Under the pieces are notes generated by a model. It had not been told where the DNA came from. It did not search any database and saw only the letters and a list, made by a program, of their open reading frames with translations. DNA of 64,000 nt from an uncultured Bacilli bacterium (GTDB taxonomy: Bacteria > Bacillota_I > Bacilli_A > RF39 > UBA660), in assembly GCA_934090795.1 (NCBI GenBank), contig CAKOJQ010000005.1, positions 1 to 64,000 on the forward strand, read 5' to 3'. This document shows positions 52,783 to 62,103 of the stretch, one piece after another. The position numbers were made by a program, and so were the translations under genes. The first letter of the stretch is position 1. Each line of letters begins with the position of its first letter.

Positions 52783-53130
52783 ATGAAATTATTAAATACA
52801 AGTTATATTGAAATTAAAAAATCTAAATTTTATGGTTATTTATATGAATTAGATTCCATCGAAGACGTAAAAATAATACTAAATAACCTTAAAGAAGAAA
52901 ATAAAGGATATAGACATATTCCCTATGCTTATTATTTTAATAATACAGCTGGCAAATCAGATGATAAAGAACCAGGAAACATTTCAATATCATTTTTAAA
53001 TAACTTAGAAAGAAATAATTTAAATAATCATTTAATTGCTGTAGTTAGATTCTACGGTGGAACAAAATTAGGTGCATCTAACTTATCTAGAACATATGGT
53101 AAATGTGCAAGTACATGCATAAATAAATAA
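52783..53130 (+). CDS. Short IMPACT/YigZ family protein (N-terminal domain only)
   Basis: A protein of 115 residues. The start SYIEIKKSKFYGYLYEL and the block NHLIAVVRFYGGTKLGASNLSRTYGKC (in parts) are the UPF0029/IMPACT signature. Bacterial YigZ has about 205 residues with a second ferredoxin-like domain, which is missing here; the frame ends cleanly in a terminator. It is a natural short form or a truncated gene. A -10 box TATAAT near 52762 lies close to the start, and the ribosome site is weak. Confidence 0.85.
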   Translation: MKLLNTSYIEIKKSKFYGYLYELDSIEDVKIILNNLKEENKGYRHIPYAYYFNNTAGKSDDKEPGNISISFLNNLERNNLNNHLIAVVRFYGGTKLGASNLSRTYGKCASTCINK

Positions 53131-53162
53131 AAATCACATAATCTTTATTAGGTGATTTTTTT
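53129..53162 (+). terminator. Terminator that contains the next gene's ribosome site
   Basis: AAAAATCAC and TAAT pair with ATTA and GTGATTTTT around a CTTT loop, followed by T. The second arm holds AGGTGA (53150-53155), the ribosome site of the following gene. Confidence 0.75.
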
Positions 53163-53511
53163 GAATTATATAATTAAATATTTAAAAACATTAGCAATAC
53201 CCTTTATTTCTTTAATAATTATGGCTATCTTATTTAGTATAACCAATCTATTAGGTTTTAAAACAAACAATATATTTATATTAATCATGATGTCTATAGT
53301 TATGTTTATATCTGGCTATTATTTAAGTAAAGAAATGCAAAAAAGGAAATATATTCATGGCCTATTATTAGGACTTATTACATCTATATTATATTTATTA
53401 TTAAGTCTTATATTTCATAATGAATTAACATTTAATACATTTATATATTATTTAGTAATAACGCTTTCTTCAATGTTAGGTTCAATGATATCTAATGTTG
53501 GGCAAAAATAA
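53161..53511 (+). CDS. TIGR04086-like membrane protein (YrzE-type)
   Basis: A protein of 116 residues from TTG 53161, five bases after AGGTGA. It has four membrane helices, with a SITNLLGF turn and GYYLSKEMQKRKYIHGLLLG between helices 2 and 3. The size and topology match the TIGR04086 family of Firmicutes, whose role is unknown. The start is within the terminator of the previous gene, so translation probably needs the hairpin to open or a second transcript. No other start fits. Confidence 0.7.
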   Translation: MNYIIKYLKTLAIPFISLIIMAILFSITNLLGFKTNNIFILIMMSIVMFISGYYLSKEMQKRKYIHGLLLGLITSILYLLLSLIFHNELTFNTFIYYLVITLSSMLGSMISNVGQK

Positions 53512-53529
53512 TACATTTATCAAAGCTTT

Positions 53530-54579
53530 TTAATCTATTGTATCTTCAATTGCAGAAGAAACCACATACGGAAAATCATATAAATATTCTTTAAGTTCTT
53601 TTTCAATATATTTTATTTCTTCCTTATCAATATTTTTTGATAAAAATACTTGCGTATTAGCTATAGATTTATTTGGATCAAATCTTTTTTTCTTATTTAT
53701 ATGATCAATATCTTTATAATTCATAAATTTTTTGATTTGTTTTAAGGTATCATCATATTTATATATAAGATCCTCAAATTTTATTTTCATAACATAATTT
53801 GAATTATATTCTTTAACATTTTTTCTTATTTCTCTATACTGCATACAAAATTTGTTAACATCAAAAGAATAAGGAACCGTGATACCTTTTTTACTCCAAA
53901 CATATTTATTTAGAACAAATAAATCTCTAGGATCTCTATCTATAATAAACATCTTAGTATTATTTTCAAAATATTTATCAATTCTCCACGCATTATGAGG
54001 TAACAATAATTGATCTAATAATATATCGTCATCATTATTATCTATTTCATTAATTACTTTATTAATAAATATTTTAGATTTATCGTAAAATATATCACTA
54101 TCAACATATGATAAAAGCATTGTATCATATCTCAAAAATTTCCTTTCTTTAAACTTATTATTAAATATCTTATTTAGAATATAAAAATATATACATTTTA
54201 ACATACCAATTTTAGTAGGTTTTTCTTGATAATACCAAAAATTATCAGTTTTAAATAATGTTATTGAATCAATATATTCATCAACTATGTTCATGAAGTC
54301 TTCTCCAATAATATTTTTATAATTACCAGGCCACCAAAATTTTTCATCATATAAGTCTTTCATTGCACTTCTAAAAGCATGAAGTGCTTCATCACTACGC
54401 ATAGAATTATTGCCAACTAGCAATTTGTCTTCTAAATCAAATACTCCATTAGGACAATGCAAAAATATATATTCAAAATCTTTATATTTATTATTAACAT
54501 TTTTAAATTCGCTTAGTAAATCAGTCATTGCTGAAGAACCAGTTCCCATATAACCAGCAGTTATTAAAATCCTTTTCAT
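53530..54579 (-). CDS. Sulfotransferase-like protein
   Basis: A protein of 349 residues. The N-terminus RILITAGYMGTGSSAMTDLL has the P-loop-like PAPS 5'-phosphosulfate site in the variant GTGSS, and TKMFIIDRDPRDLFVLNKYV has the 3'-phosphate pattern (R...DPRD...) of sulfotransferases. A helical insertion separates them. It may sulfate a surface glycan; kinases of the same P-loop group are an alternative. It is the last gene of the glycan operon, four bases after the GT4 gene. Confidence 0.7.
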   Translation of the reverse strand: MKRILITAGYMGTGSSAMTDLLSEFKNVNNKYKDFEYIFLHCPNGVFDLEDKLLVGNNSMRSDEALHAFRSAMKDLYDEKFWWPGNYKNIIGEDFMNIVDEYIDSITLFKTDNFWYYQEKPTKIGMLKCIYFYILNKIFNNKFKERKFLRYDTMLLSYVDSDIFYDKSKIFINKVINEIDNNDDDILLDQLLLPHNAWRIDKYFENNTKMFIIDRDPRDLFVLNKYVWSKKGITVPYSFDVNKFCMQYREIRKNVKEYNSNYVMKIKFEDLIYKYDDTLKQIKKFMNYKDIDHINKKKRFDPNKSIANTQVFLSKNIDKEEIKYIEKELKEYLYDFPYVVSSAIEDTID

Positions 54580-54582
54580 ATT

Positions 54583-55686
54583 CTAATTCCCATCTATCAA
54601 ACTTTCTATATTTTTTATTTGACTCATTAAAGTGAAATTTTCAGCATGTATTTGTGAATATTTACTCATTTTATCATATAGTTTTTTATCTTCTAATAAT
54701 TTTAATGCATAATCACATAGCTCATTATTATCATTGCTAATAAATCCACATTTATTATTATTAGACATTTCTTTAGTACCAGCAACATCAGTACTTATAA
54801 AAGGTTTACCCAAAATCATTCCTTCCATTAAAACAGTTGGAAAACCTTCTGAATAAGATGTCATACACATAATTTTAGTGCTATTTATTATTGGATAAGG
54901 ATTGTTTTTATAACCATATAATATTACATTATCATTAAGCTCATACTTATCAATTATCTTTTTTATATCTTTTTCTAATTTACCAATTCCAAGCATACCA
55001 GCTTTAACATCCTTTTTCACTTTTTTTATATTTCTAATTATTTCAATAAATTTACTTGGATTTTTATTTTCATCAAATCTACCACAATAAAGAATATCAA
55101 TTGGATCAGATTTATAATCATTAATTTGCATTAAAATATTATTTTTATCAAAACCATTATAAATTAGTTTAACTTTATCTTTATATTCTGGATAAACTTC
55201 TAAAATAGAATCAAAAGTTTTATTAGAAATAGCAACTATTTTATTTATTTTATCAAAATACTTTTTTTGAAGATTTCTTAATCTATCATTATCTTTTAAG
55301 TCAGTTATTGCTCCATGACACCATCCAATAGTTTTAATATTGTAGTCAAGTAAAAAAGTGGGAATTAAATAATTAAATGCTATTTCAACATCATAATTTT
55401 TTTTAATATATTTTTTCCTTAATAATTTAGGAAACCTAAAAACAATTTTTTCTTTAACACAATTATTAACCCTATTGACAAAAGATCTATCGGTTATATC
55501 TATAATTGGATCAAGCAAATTAATATTATCGTTTATTTCTTCTTTTTTTATACCAGCATATAAATATTCTAAAATATCAATTTCATACTTAGAAGAGTCT
55601 AAATTATTAACGATATTTGTAAGTACTCTCTCTGCTCCTCCACCATAAGAATATGACCATATTACAAATAAAACTTTCTTTTTCAT
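54583..55686 (-). CDS. Glycosyltransferase family 4
   Basis: A protein of 367 residues with a GT-B fold. The N-terminal domain starts KKKVLFVIWSYSYGGGAERVLTNI; the C-terminal GT4 part has DILYCGRFDENKNPSKFIEII, NVILYGYKNNPYPIINSTKI and MTSYSEGFPTVLMEGMILGKPFISTDVAG (in parts), with the EGFPxxxxE donor-sugar motif. It adds a sugar from an NDP donor to a growing glycan at the cytosolic face. The start overlaps the preceding GT2 by four bases. Confidence 0.9.
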   Translation of the reverse strand: MKKKVLFVIWSYSYGGGAERVLTNIVNNLDSSKYEIDILEYLYAGIKKEEINDNINLLDPIIDITDRSFVNRVNNCVKEKIVFRFPKLLRKKYIKKNYDVEIAFNYLIPTFLLDYNIKTIGWCHGAITDLKDNDRLRNLQKKYFDKINKIVAISNKTFDSILEVYPEYKDKVKLIYNGFDKNNILMQINDYKSDPIDILYCGRFDENKNPSKFIEIIRNIKKVKKDVKAGMLGIGKLEKDIKKIIDKYELNDNVILYGYKNNPYPIINSTKIMCMTSYSEGFPTVLMEGMILGKPFISTDVAGTKEMSNNNKCGFISNDNNELCDYALKLLEDKKLYDKMSKYSQIHAENFTLMSQIKNIESLIDGN

Positions 55687-56645
55687 ATTATACCTCTAAT
55701 CAAATTATAAATAGATAATAAGAAATTATATTTCATGATTAAAATATGTAATCTTGTTTTAAATTTCTCATTTTTTAAATAAGTATTTCTATACCACTTT
55801 GGATAACTTTTATTCAAAAATTTTATGGAATCATTTTGATATCTTAATTTTTGTTTAAATTTAACACAACCAAGAGTATTTACAATAAAAAATGTATTAT
55901 ATATAAATATTTTTTCTAATTCATTAGTATACAATTTTTTAATATCATTTTTATCATAATAATCTTTTAAATTTTCTAATATGGGATATATATTAAATAT
56001 CTTTTCATTAAAAGTATGCATTATTGAATTTTCTTGTTGACGATAATAATAAATATACTCATCAATAAATTTAATTTTATCTGTTAATAAATAAAGTTTT
56101 GGAATAGTTCCTAAATCTTCATAAATTAATCCTTCTGGAAAAAAAATATTATTTTTTATAAATAGTTCTCTTCTAATTGCTTTATTCCACTGAGCAGGTG
56201 CTGATATCATAGCGTTTCTTTTAATATCTTCACAACTAGAACTTATTCCAATTTTCTTGTTTTTATTATCATCATTAAAATATTCATAAAAACTAAATAT
56301 TAATATATCAACATCATCATTTACTGCCTCATCTATTTTTGTTAAAAAATCTTCACTTACAAAATCATCACTATCAACTGCAAGTAAGAATTCACCCTTA
56401 GCATGCTTTATTCCATAGTTTCTAGAACTACTTACTCCCTCATTCTTTTTAGTTATAACTTTAAAATTATCTAATTTATTATTTTTTATATAATTATTTA
56501 ATATATTTAATGTATCATCAGTTGAACCATCATTAATAAATAAAACCTCATAATCTTCAAAATTTTGATTTTTTAAAGATTCAGCACATTTAATAATAAA
56601 TTTTTCTGCATTATAAGTTGGTACAATTATTGAATATTTAAGCAT
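55683..56645 (-). CDS. Glycosyltransferase family 2
   Basis: A protein of 320 residues with a GT-A fold: YSIIVPTYNAEKFIIKCAESL, LFINDGSTDDTLNIL, RNYGIKHAKGEFLLAVDSDDFV (in parts; DSD metal site) and LIYEDLGTIPKLYLLT (catalytic region). The C-terminal third is helical and ends with two or three hydrophobic helices. It closely resembles the two GT2 enzymes at 61-63 kb, with the same YEDL block, so the three are paralogues. It overlaps the flippase by eight bases. Confidence 0.9.
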   Translation of the reverse strand: MLKYSIIVPTYNAEKFIIKCAESLKNQNFEDYEVLFINDGSTDDTLNILNNYIKNNKLDNFKVITKKNEGVSSSRNYGIKHAKGEFLLAVDSDDFVSEDFLTKIDEAVNDDVDILIFSFYEYFNDDNKNKKIGISSSCEDIKRNAMISAPAQWNKAIRRELFIKNNIFFPEGLIYEDLGTIPKLYLLTDKIKFIDEYIYYYRQQENSIMHTFNEKIFNIYPILENLKDYYDKNDIKKLYTNELEKIFIYNTFFIVNTLGCVKFKQKLRYQNDSIKFLNKSYPKWYRNTYLKNEKFKTRLHILIMKYNFLLSIYNLIRGII

Positions 56646-57972
56646 TCTTGACTCCTTTTTTATCTACATATTCCATATATCTATGTTTTTTTAAAATTAT
56701 TTCTTTTATTACAACCATTCCCATTGCTTGAATTAAATAAGCAAGTAATACGCCACTTAGTCCAAGATTTTGAATAGCAAAGAACAAAAATACCAAATAT
56801 ATTGAATTAACTATTATTAGAATCGGAATATTATATTTAACATACCCCAAGGCCATAAATAAATTATGCGTTCCCATAGCAGCATTAGAATACGATATAA
56901 ACGCTAAATATAAGCAAAATGGAATTATATATAAATCTACATCATCTATAAATAAATGAAACCATAATTTATAAGTTAACAAAGTTCCTACAAAGCAAAC
57001 TACAAATATGCCTAACATTAATTTCTTTAATTTTTTAGATAAATCTCTAGCTCCATCATAATCTTTATCTACAATTTTTAAATTCATTTCTGGATATATT
57101 ATTTGATTAATAGGATCACCAAGTTTATTAATTACAGTTCCTAATTTTTCAAATACATTATATGCTGAATTAGCGCTAAATCCTAAATATTTATTTATAA
57201 TTAGTTGAGTAACTTGATTAATTGGCAAATCTAAAGTAGATGTTAAATTACTATATATATTAAACATAAAAAATTCTTTCTTATATTTTAATTTAACTTT
57301 ATAAAAATCTAATAATTTATTTTCTCTTAGAACTTTAACAGTATAATAAATAAGCAATATATAATTTACAAAAGTAGCTATAACTTCTGCTAGAAAAAAT
57401 GTATCAAAACTACTTTTGCTCAAATAACAATATAAATATAAAGCAAACCTTACTAAATTGGAAATAATTTGTGAAGTTACAACATAGTTATATTTTTCAT
57501 ATGATCTTAAAACTCCAATTGTAGTTCCTTGTATATAAAATATTTGTAATGCTAAATAAATCATTAAATACTTAGTAATATTGGTAGGCCAATTCATCCA
57601 ACTTATTACAAGATTTTTTAAAACAATTCCAAAGACAAACATTAGTAATAAAGATAACAAATCTAACAAAAAAGACCATTTTATATATATTTTAATATTT
57701 TCTGTTTCATTTTCTTTTTTTGCTTGTGCTAAATATTTGATTAATGCTTGAAATGTTTTAAAAGAAAAAAAACTGTAAAATAACGTTGAATATGTTTGAA
57801 TAACTATTAATATGCCATGTTGTTCAGATCCTATTGCAGATATAATTATTATCGTAGCAAAAAGTCCAAATACTGACGATATTCCTTGTCCAGTAAATAT
57901 CATTAAAAAGTTTTTAAGTAATTTTCTTTCTAATATTTTATTATAAATTTTTTTTATTTTCTCCTTCATCAT
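56638..57972 (-). CDS. Polysaccharide flippase (Wzx/MATE-like)
   Basis: A protein of 444 residues with about 12 to 14 membrane helices. It begins with a basic region, then MIFTGQGISSVFGLFATIIII, typical of Wzx-type O-unit or teichoic acid flippases, and the cytosolic loops are lysine-rich. It probably moves a lipid-linked glycan across the membrane. Its start abuts the stop of the 714-residue gene (ATGATG region, about one base overlap). Confidence 0.85.
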   Translation of the reverse strand: MMKEKIKKIYNKILERKLLKNFLMIFTGQGISSVFGLFATIIIISAIGSEQHGILIVIQTYSTLFYSFFSFKTFQALIKYLAQAKKENETENIKIYIKWSFLLDLLSLLLMFVFGIVLKNLVISWMNWPTNITKYLMIYLALQIFYIQGTTIGVLRSYEKYNYVVTSQIISNLVRFALYLYCYLSKSSFDTFFLAEVIATFVNYILLIYYTVKVLRENKLLDFYKVKLKYKKEFFMFNIYSNLTSTLDLPINQVTQLIINKYLGFSANSAYNVFEKLGTVINKLGDPINQIIYPEMNLKIVDKDYDGARDLSKKLKKLMLGIFVVCFVGTLLTYKLWFHLFIDDVDLYIIPFCLYLAFISYSNAAMGTHNLFMALGYVKYNIPILIIVNSIYLVFLFFAIQNLGLSGVLLAYLIQAMGMVVIKEIILKKHRYMEYVDKKGVKNA

Positions 57973-60116
57973 TAGTCTCCTACATAATATAATCTATACC
58001 TATCAGTTTCATATATTAAATCCATATGTTTAAGTAAATCTTTATATATTTTACTGGCTTCTTTATATTCTTCGGTATCTGTATTTTCCCTATCAAAAAT
58101 ACATACACCGCCTATATCATCAATTACACTTTTATCTAAGCATTTTAAGTCAACCGTAATTAAATTAACTCCTAAATATTTAATTGCATCATAAAGTGTA
58201 TCTCCATCATCTAAATATTTAGTATTAATTATCCCTTGATTTAATCTATAAAGTGTTAATTGATAATAAGCATATTTTGTAAAACTTTTATTAGGCTTTA
58301 ATGAAATAAATCTATCATAACTACTTTTAATAGTGGGATTAAGAATTCTCATATCACTATGATTTGAACCAATTACAGGATCATCAATATCATAATTATT
58401 TAAATATCTTTCAAGTTTAATATATGCTGCTACATCTCTAGTTCTCATTCTATAAACCTTATCAGATCCACCAGTTTGTCCAACTGAAAAACTTAAAGAT
58501 TTTAATTCAACCATAGAAATACCAACAATAAATATTATCATTAAATAAGCTAAACATTTTTTCCATTTAAAGTTATTAATAATAGGCTTTAAAATAGTAA
58601 ACATAACTAATGGATTAAATATTAATGGAAATATTCTTGAAAAGACTTCTGAAGTCATTGCTGTTGATATAAAAGGAATTGCTAAAGGATTCAAGAATAT
58701 TAATCCAATTAAGATAATAAACCAAATAATTTTCTTATCAGCTAATTCATATCTTCTTTTATAAACATTAAACACTAGTAAATAACATAATGCAATATAA
58801 AAAACAGTTATAGGTAAATATGAATAATGAAACTGATAATTGCCAAATAATGGAAAGAAATCATTAATCAATGTATCTAAATAGTATAATGTGTCTATTT
58901 TTATAGTTAATTTTAAAATTAACATAATTATTGATAAAAGAACTGGTAAAAAAGATATTACTAACATAATAGTTTTAAATACTTTATTGTATTTATTTAA
59001 GTCATTTAAATTATATTTTTTAATTATTTTTTTAAAATACAATAAATATAATAATATAACTAAAATAAATGCAATCATTGATACATAATTATTGCTAATT
59101 AAAAATGCACTTAAATATAACAATACAGGAAAACACAATAAAAAATAATTATTATAATTAATTTCGAAATTATTAATCATTTGTAGTAGTAACATAACAA
59201 AAAGTATAATAATAATATTAAAAAGATTAAAGCTTGCATAACTTAATAATGTAAAAAATAAAATCATAAGTAAATATTTATAGTTTTTATGTTTATAATA
59301 GTTTAGCACAACATACATAAAAAATGGATATATAACTGTTAAGGAGCTAAACACACCCGAATAACCAGTCATAAATATATTATTATAAATATTAGAATCA
59401 ATTGGTAAATATATAACATAAAATAAACAACATAATACAAATAATATTTTTTCTAATTTACTTAGTTCTTTTTGTTTGATTAATCCTAACATTGTTAAAA
59501 CCAATATTGTAAATGTTGGAACAGACATAAAATAAAGAACAACTGAAACATAAGAAAATTTTAAATCAAAAACATTTTTTAATAAGTTAAATATACTAAT
59601 AAAAAAACTACCAATTAAATAATATCCTTGATACATATAATAACTAGTTATTGAATCTACCCCTGTACCTACTCTAGGTTCTATAGAAAATAATTTATTC
59701 GTGTTCGCATTATGATACATCAAAGGAAAATAAAAACTATCGTCATAATAAAAATATTCTTCCGGAACTGTTCTCATATACAAAAAGAAAAATATAAAAG
59801 CCATAAATAATATACCCCAAATATATTTATCTTTATAAAAGCCCTTAATTTTCTTAAAATATTTAATATCTAACACAAGTAAAGTTAATGAAATCATAAG
59901 TCCAACAATAGTTATATACAAACTAGGTAACTGTAAAATCATTGCTGGATAATAAAGTATTTGAAATACAGCAATTAAAGTAATAAAACCAATACATACT
60001 CTCAAATATTTATTAAATTCTAATTTTATTTTTTCAATAACTAAACTACCAACTAAGTAACACGTAGGTAATAAAATAAATAAAAATGGTAAAAAAATTA
60101 ATGTTAACCTTATCAT
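57972..60116 (-). CDS. Large polytopic membrane protein, GT-C-like
   Basis: A protein of 714 residues. Some 15 membrane helices fill residues 1-540, with an extracytoplasmic loop after helix 4 (VPEEYFYYDDSFYFPLMYHNA, paired acidic residues) as in lipid-linked-sugar-using GT-C enzymes. A soluble domain of about 170 residues ends the protein (VIGSNHSDMRILNP, VNLITVDLKCLD, DRYRLYYVGD). It could transfer a polyprenyl-phosphate sugar made by the Dpm1-like GT2 two genes upstream. The exact family is not recognised. Confidence 0.75.
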   Translation of the reverse strand: MIRLTLIFLPFLFILLPTCYLVGSLVIEKIKLEFNKYLRVCIGFITLIAVFQILYYPAMILQLPSLYITIVGLMISLTLLVLDIKYFKKIKGFYKDKYIWGILFMAFIFFFLYMRTVPEEYFYYDDSFYFPLMYHNANTNKLFSIEPRVGTGVDSITSYYMYQGYYLIGSFFISIFNLLKNVFDLKFSYVSVVLYFMSVPTFTILVLTMLGLIKQKELSKLEKILFVLCCLFYVIYLPIDSNIYNNIFMTGYSGVFSSLTVIYPFFMYVVLNYYKHKNYKYLLMILFFTLLSYASFNLFNIIIILFVMLLLQMINNFEINYNNYFLLCFPVLLYLSAFLISNNYVSMIAFILVILLYLLYFKKIIKKYNLNDLNKYNKVFKTIMLVISFLPVLLSIIMLILKLTIKIDTLYYLDTLINDFFPLFGNYQFHYSYLPITVFYIALCYLLVFNVYKRRYELADKKIIWFIILIGLIFLNPLAIPFISTAMTSEVFSRIFPLIFNPLVMFTILKPIINNFKWKKCLAYLMIIFIVGISMVELKSLSFSVGQTGGSDKVYRMRTRDVAAYIKLERYLNNYDIDDPVIGSNHSDMRILNPTIKSSYDRFISLKPNKSFTKYAYYQLTLYRLNQGIINTKYLDDGDTLYDAIKYLGVNLITVDLKCLDKSVIDDIGGVCIFDRENTDTEEYKEASKIYKDLLKHMDLIYETDRYRLYYVGD

Positions 60117-60451
60117 TTCTTATTCTCCTTTTCATTTAAGGCAATAAAATGATTTAGTTTTTTTACATTCTCATTTAATTTTGAATACTTAGTAACAATT
60201 TTTAAATTATAAATACTAAGTACTAAAATAACAAACACTAACACAAAATTTGAAACACTCATAAACCCTAATTTATCTGAAATATAAGCAATAAATTTTG
60301 TAAATATACTCATAAAAACGCAAAGTAATGAAAAAACTATAGGAAAAATAGCATCTTCAATATTAAGGCTTGCCTTTCTTACTTTAAAAATTGTATATCC
60401 AAAATACAAAATAGAAAAAAATAATAATAGTATTCTTAATGTAATGTTCAT
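60113..60451 (-). CDS. DUF2304 small membrane protein
   Basis: A protein of 112 residues with three membrane helices: LRILLLFFSILYFGYTIF, AIFPIVFSLLCVFMSIFTK, and SVSNFVLVFVILVLSIYNL, then a charged coiled tail. The KVRKASLNIEDAIFP loop is typical of DUF2304 proteins, which often follow Dpm1-like GT2 genes. It overlaps the 714-residue gene by four bases. It probably helps to anchor or flip the polyprenyl-phosphate sugar. Confidence 0.8.
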   Translation of the reverse strand: MNITLRILLLFFSILYFGYTIFKVRKASLNIEDAIFPIVFSLLCVFMSIFTKFIAYISDKLGFMSVSNFVLVFVILVLSIYNLKIVTKYSKLNENVKKLNHFIALNEKENKK

Positions 60452-60453
60452 CT

Positions 60454-61134
60454 TTACTTCCTCCTAAATAGCTGTATAAATAAAATAGAAACACAAATTC
60501 TAAGCATATATTCAAAAGATTTAAATGCATTTAAATAACTTGTTCCAAATTCTCTTTCACTCATTTCAACTTGAACTTCTTTAATCCTAAATTTTCTTCT
60601 TAATAAATAAACTAAGCAATCAGGTTCTGGCGGATAATTAATATAATTAGCAAATTCCGGAATTAATTTTTTTGAATAAATCCTAAAACCAGACGTTGGA
60701 TCATTTATTGTTTTACCTGTTGTAATTTTAATCAAAAATGAAATAATACGACTACCTATCATTCTTAATGAAAATGGTTTCTTTTTTGTAACATATCTTG
60801 AACCTATAACAATATCATTACCTTTTTCTAATTCTTTAACCATTTCATCAATATATTTTGCATGATGTTGTCCATCACCATCAAATTGAACAACCGCATC
60901 ATAATCATACTTAAGTGCATATTTAAATCCTAATTGAACAACACTTGATAATCCATAATTTATTGGCAAAGATAAATAATTAAAATTATTTTCAATGCAT
61001 AATTTTTCAGTATTATCAGTAGAACAATCATTGATAATTAAATAATCATAATTACAATTTTTTTTGATATCTTTTACTACTTTTTTTAAATTTAATTCTT
61101 CATTATATGCTGGAACAATAATTAATACTTTCAC
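60454..61134 (-). CDS. Dolichol-phosphate-mannose-synthase-like GT2
   Basis: A protein of 226 residues. The GT-A fold has VLIIVPAYNEELNLKKVVKD, LIINDCSTDNTEKL, YDAVVQFDGDGQHHAKYIDEM, IVIGSRYV and NDPTSGFRIYSKKLI, as in Dpm1/ArnC-type polyprenyl-phosphate glycosyltransferases. A single hydrophobic helix ends the protein. It makes a lipid-linked sugar at the inner face. It is directly followed by DUF2304. Confidence 0.88.
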   Translation of the reverse strand: MKVLIIVPAYNEELNLKKVVKDIKKNCNYDYLIINDCSTDNTEKLCIENNFNYLSLPINYGLSSVVQLGFKYALKYDYDAVVQFDGDGQHHAKYIDEMVKELEKGNDIVIGSRYVTKKKPFSLRMIGSRIISFLIKITTGKTINDPTSGFRIYSKKLIPEFANYINYPPEPDCLVYLLRRKFRIKEVQVEMSEREFGTSYLNAFKSFEYMLRICVSILFIQLFRRK

Positions 61135-61151
61135 AATACTTCAACTCATTT

Positions 61152-62102
61152 CTATAAATGCATAAATCTTCCAAATAATTTGAGCACTAAATAAACAACA
61201 AAATACAATTTTCTTTTTATAAACCATAAATAGGCTCTATAAACAAATGAAAAATCCTTTTTAATCATACAATTATTATACCAATCCGGATATTTTTTTT
61301 CAACAATAGAAACAATATCCTTAATCATATTAATACTAAAATCACTATGCCCTGACGCTCTAAAAACAGTTCCGACAATAATATGATATATATTTGCGAA
61401 CTCTAAATTTTTTTGATAATCATTATAAATATTATTATCAAAAGCATATTTTTCAATACAATCAATGCTATTATAAATTTGAAAAATGCGATTATCAGAC
61501 GTATGCATAATTGATTTTGGATTTTGAATATAAAAATACAATGATTCATTAACTATAGACACTTTATTATGCTTCATTATATATTTTGGTATAGTTGCTA
61601 AATCTTCATACCACAAGCCTTCTGGAAAAGATAAATCTTTAAAATAATCACTAATAAACATTTTATTCCATGCAGCAGGAACTATATAATTTTCTATATC
61701 TTTCATTTTCATTTCTTTATGAGTTATATGTTTTCCATATACTCTATCAAATTCACATACAGCCATTTCTGAATTATTTTTTTCAATAGAATTAACCAAT
61801 TTACTTACATATGTTGAATCAACATAATCATCACTATCAATAAAGCAACAATAATAGCCATCAACATATTTTAATCCATAATTTCTCGCACTTGATAATC
61901 CACCATTTTCTTTATAAAAATAATGAATTCTTTTATCTTTTTCTAAAAATTTTTCTATAATCTCTTTTGTATTGTCTTTAGAACCATCATCAATACATAA
62001 AATTTCAATATTTTTATATTCTTGATTAATTAAGGAATTTAAGCATCTTTCTATATATTTTTCAACATTATAACATGGTACAATTATAGATACTTTTTTC
62101 AT
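61152..62102 (-). CDS. Glycosyltransferase family 2
   Basis: A protein of 316 residues: VSIIVPCYNVEKYIERCLNSL, ILCIDDGSKDNTKEII, GLSSARNYGLKYVDG, CFIDSDDYV and LWYEDLATIPKYI. It is a paralogue of the enzymes at 55.7 and 62.1 kb, with the same YEDL block, suggesting successive addition of related sugars. The ribosome site AAAAGGTGG lies before the next start. It is two bases behind the GT2 at 62104. Confidence 0.9.
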   Translation of the reverse strand: MKKVSIIVPCYNVEKYIERCLNSLINQEYKNIEILCIDDGSKDNTKEIIEKFLEKDKRIHYFYKENGGLSSARNYGLKYVDGYYCCFIDSDDYVDSTYVSKLVNSIEKNNSEMAVCEFDRVYGKHITHKEMKMKDIENYIVPAAWNKMFISDYFKDLSFPEGLWYEDLATIPKYIMKHNKVSIVNESLYFYIQNPKSIMHTSDNRIFQIYNSIDCIEKYAFDNNIYNDYQKNLEFANIYHIIVGTVFRASGHSDFSINMIKDIVSIVEKKYPDWYNNCMIKKDFSFVYRAYLWFIKRKLYFVVYLVLKLFGRFMHL

Positions 62103-62103
62103 A

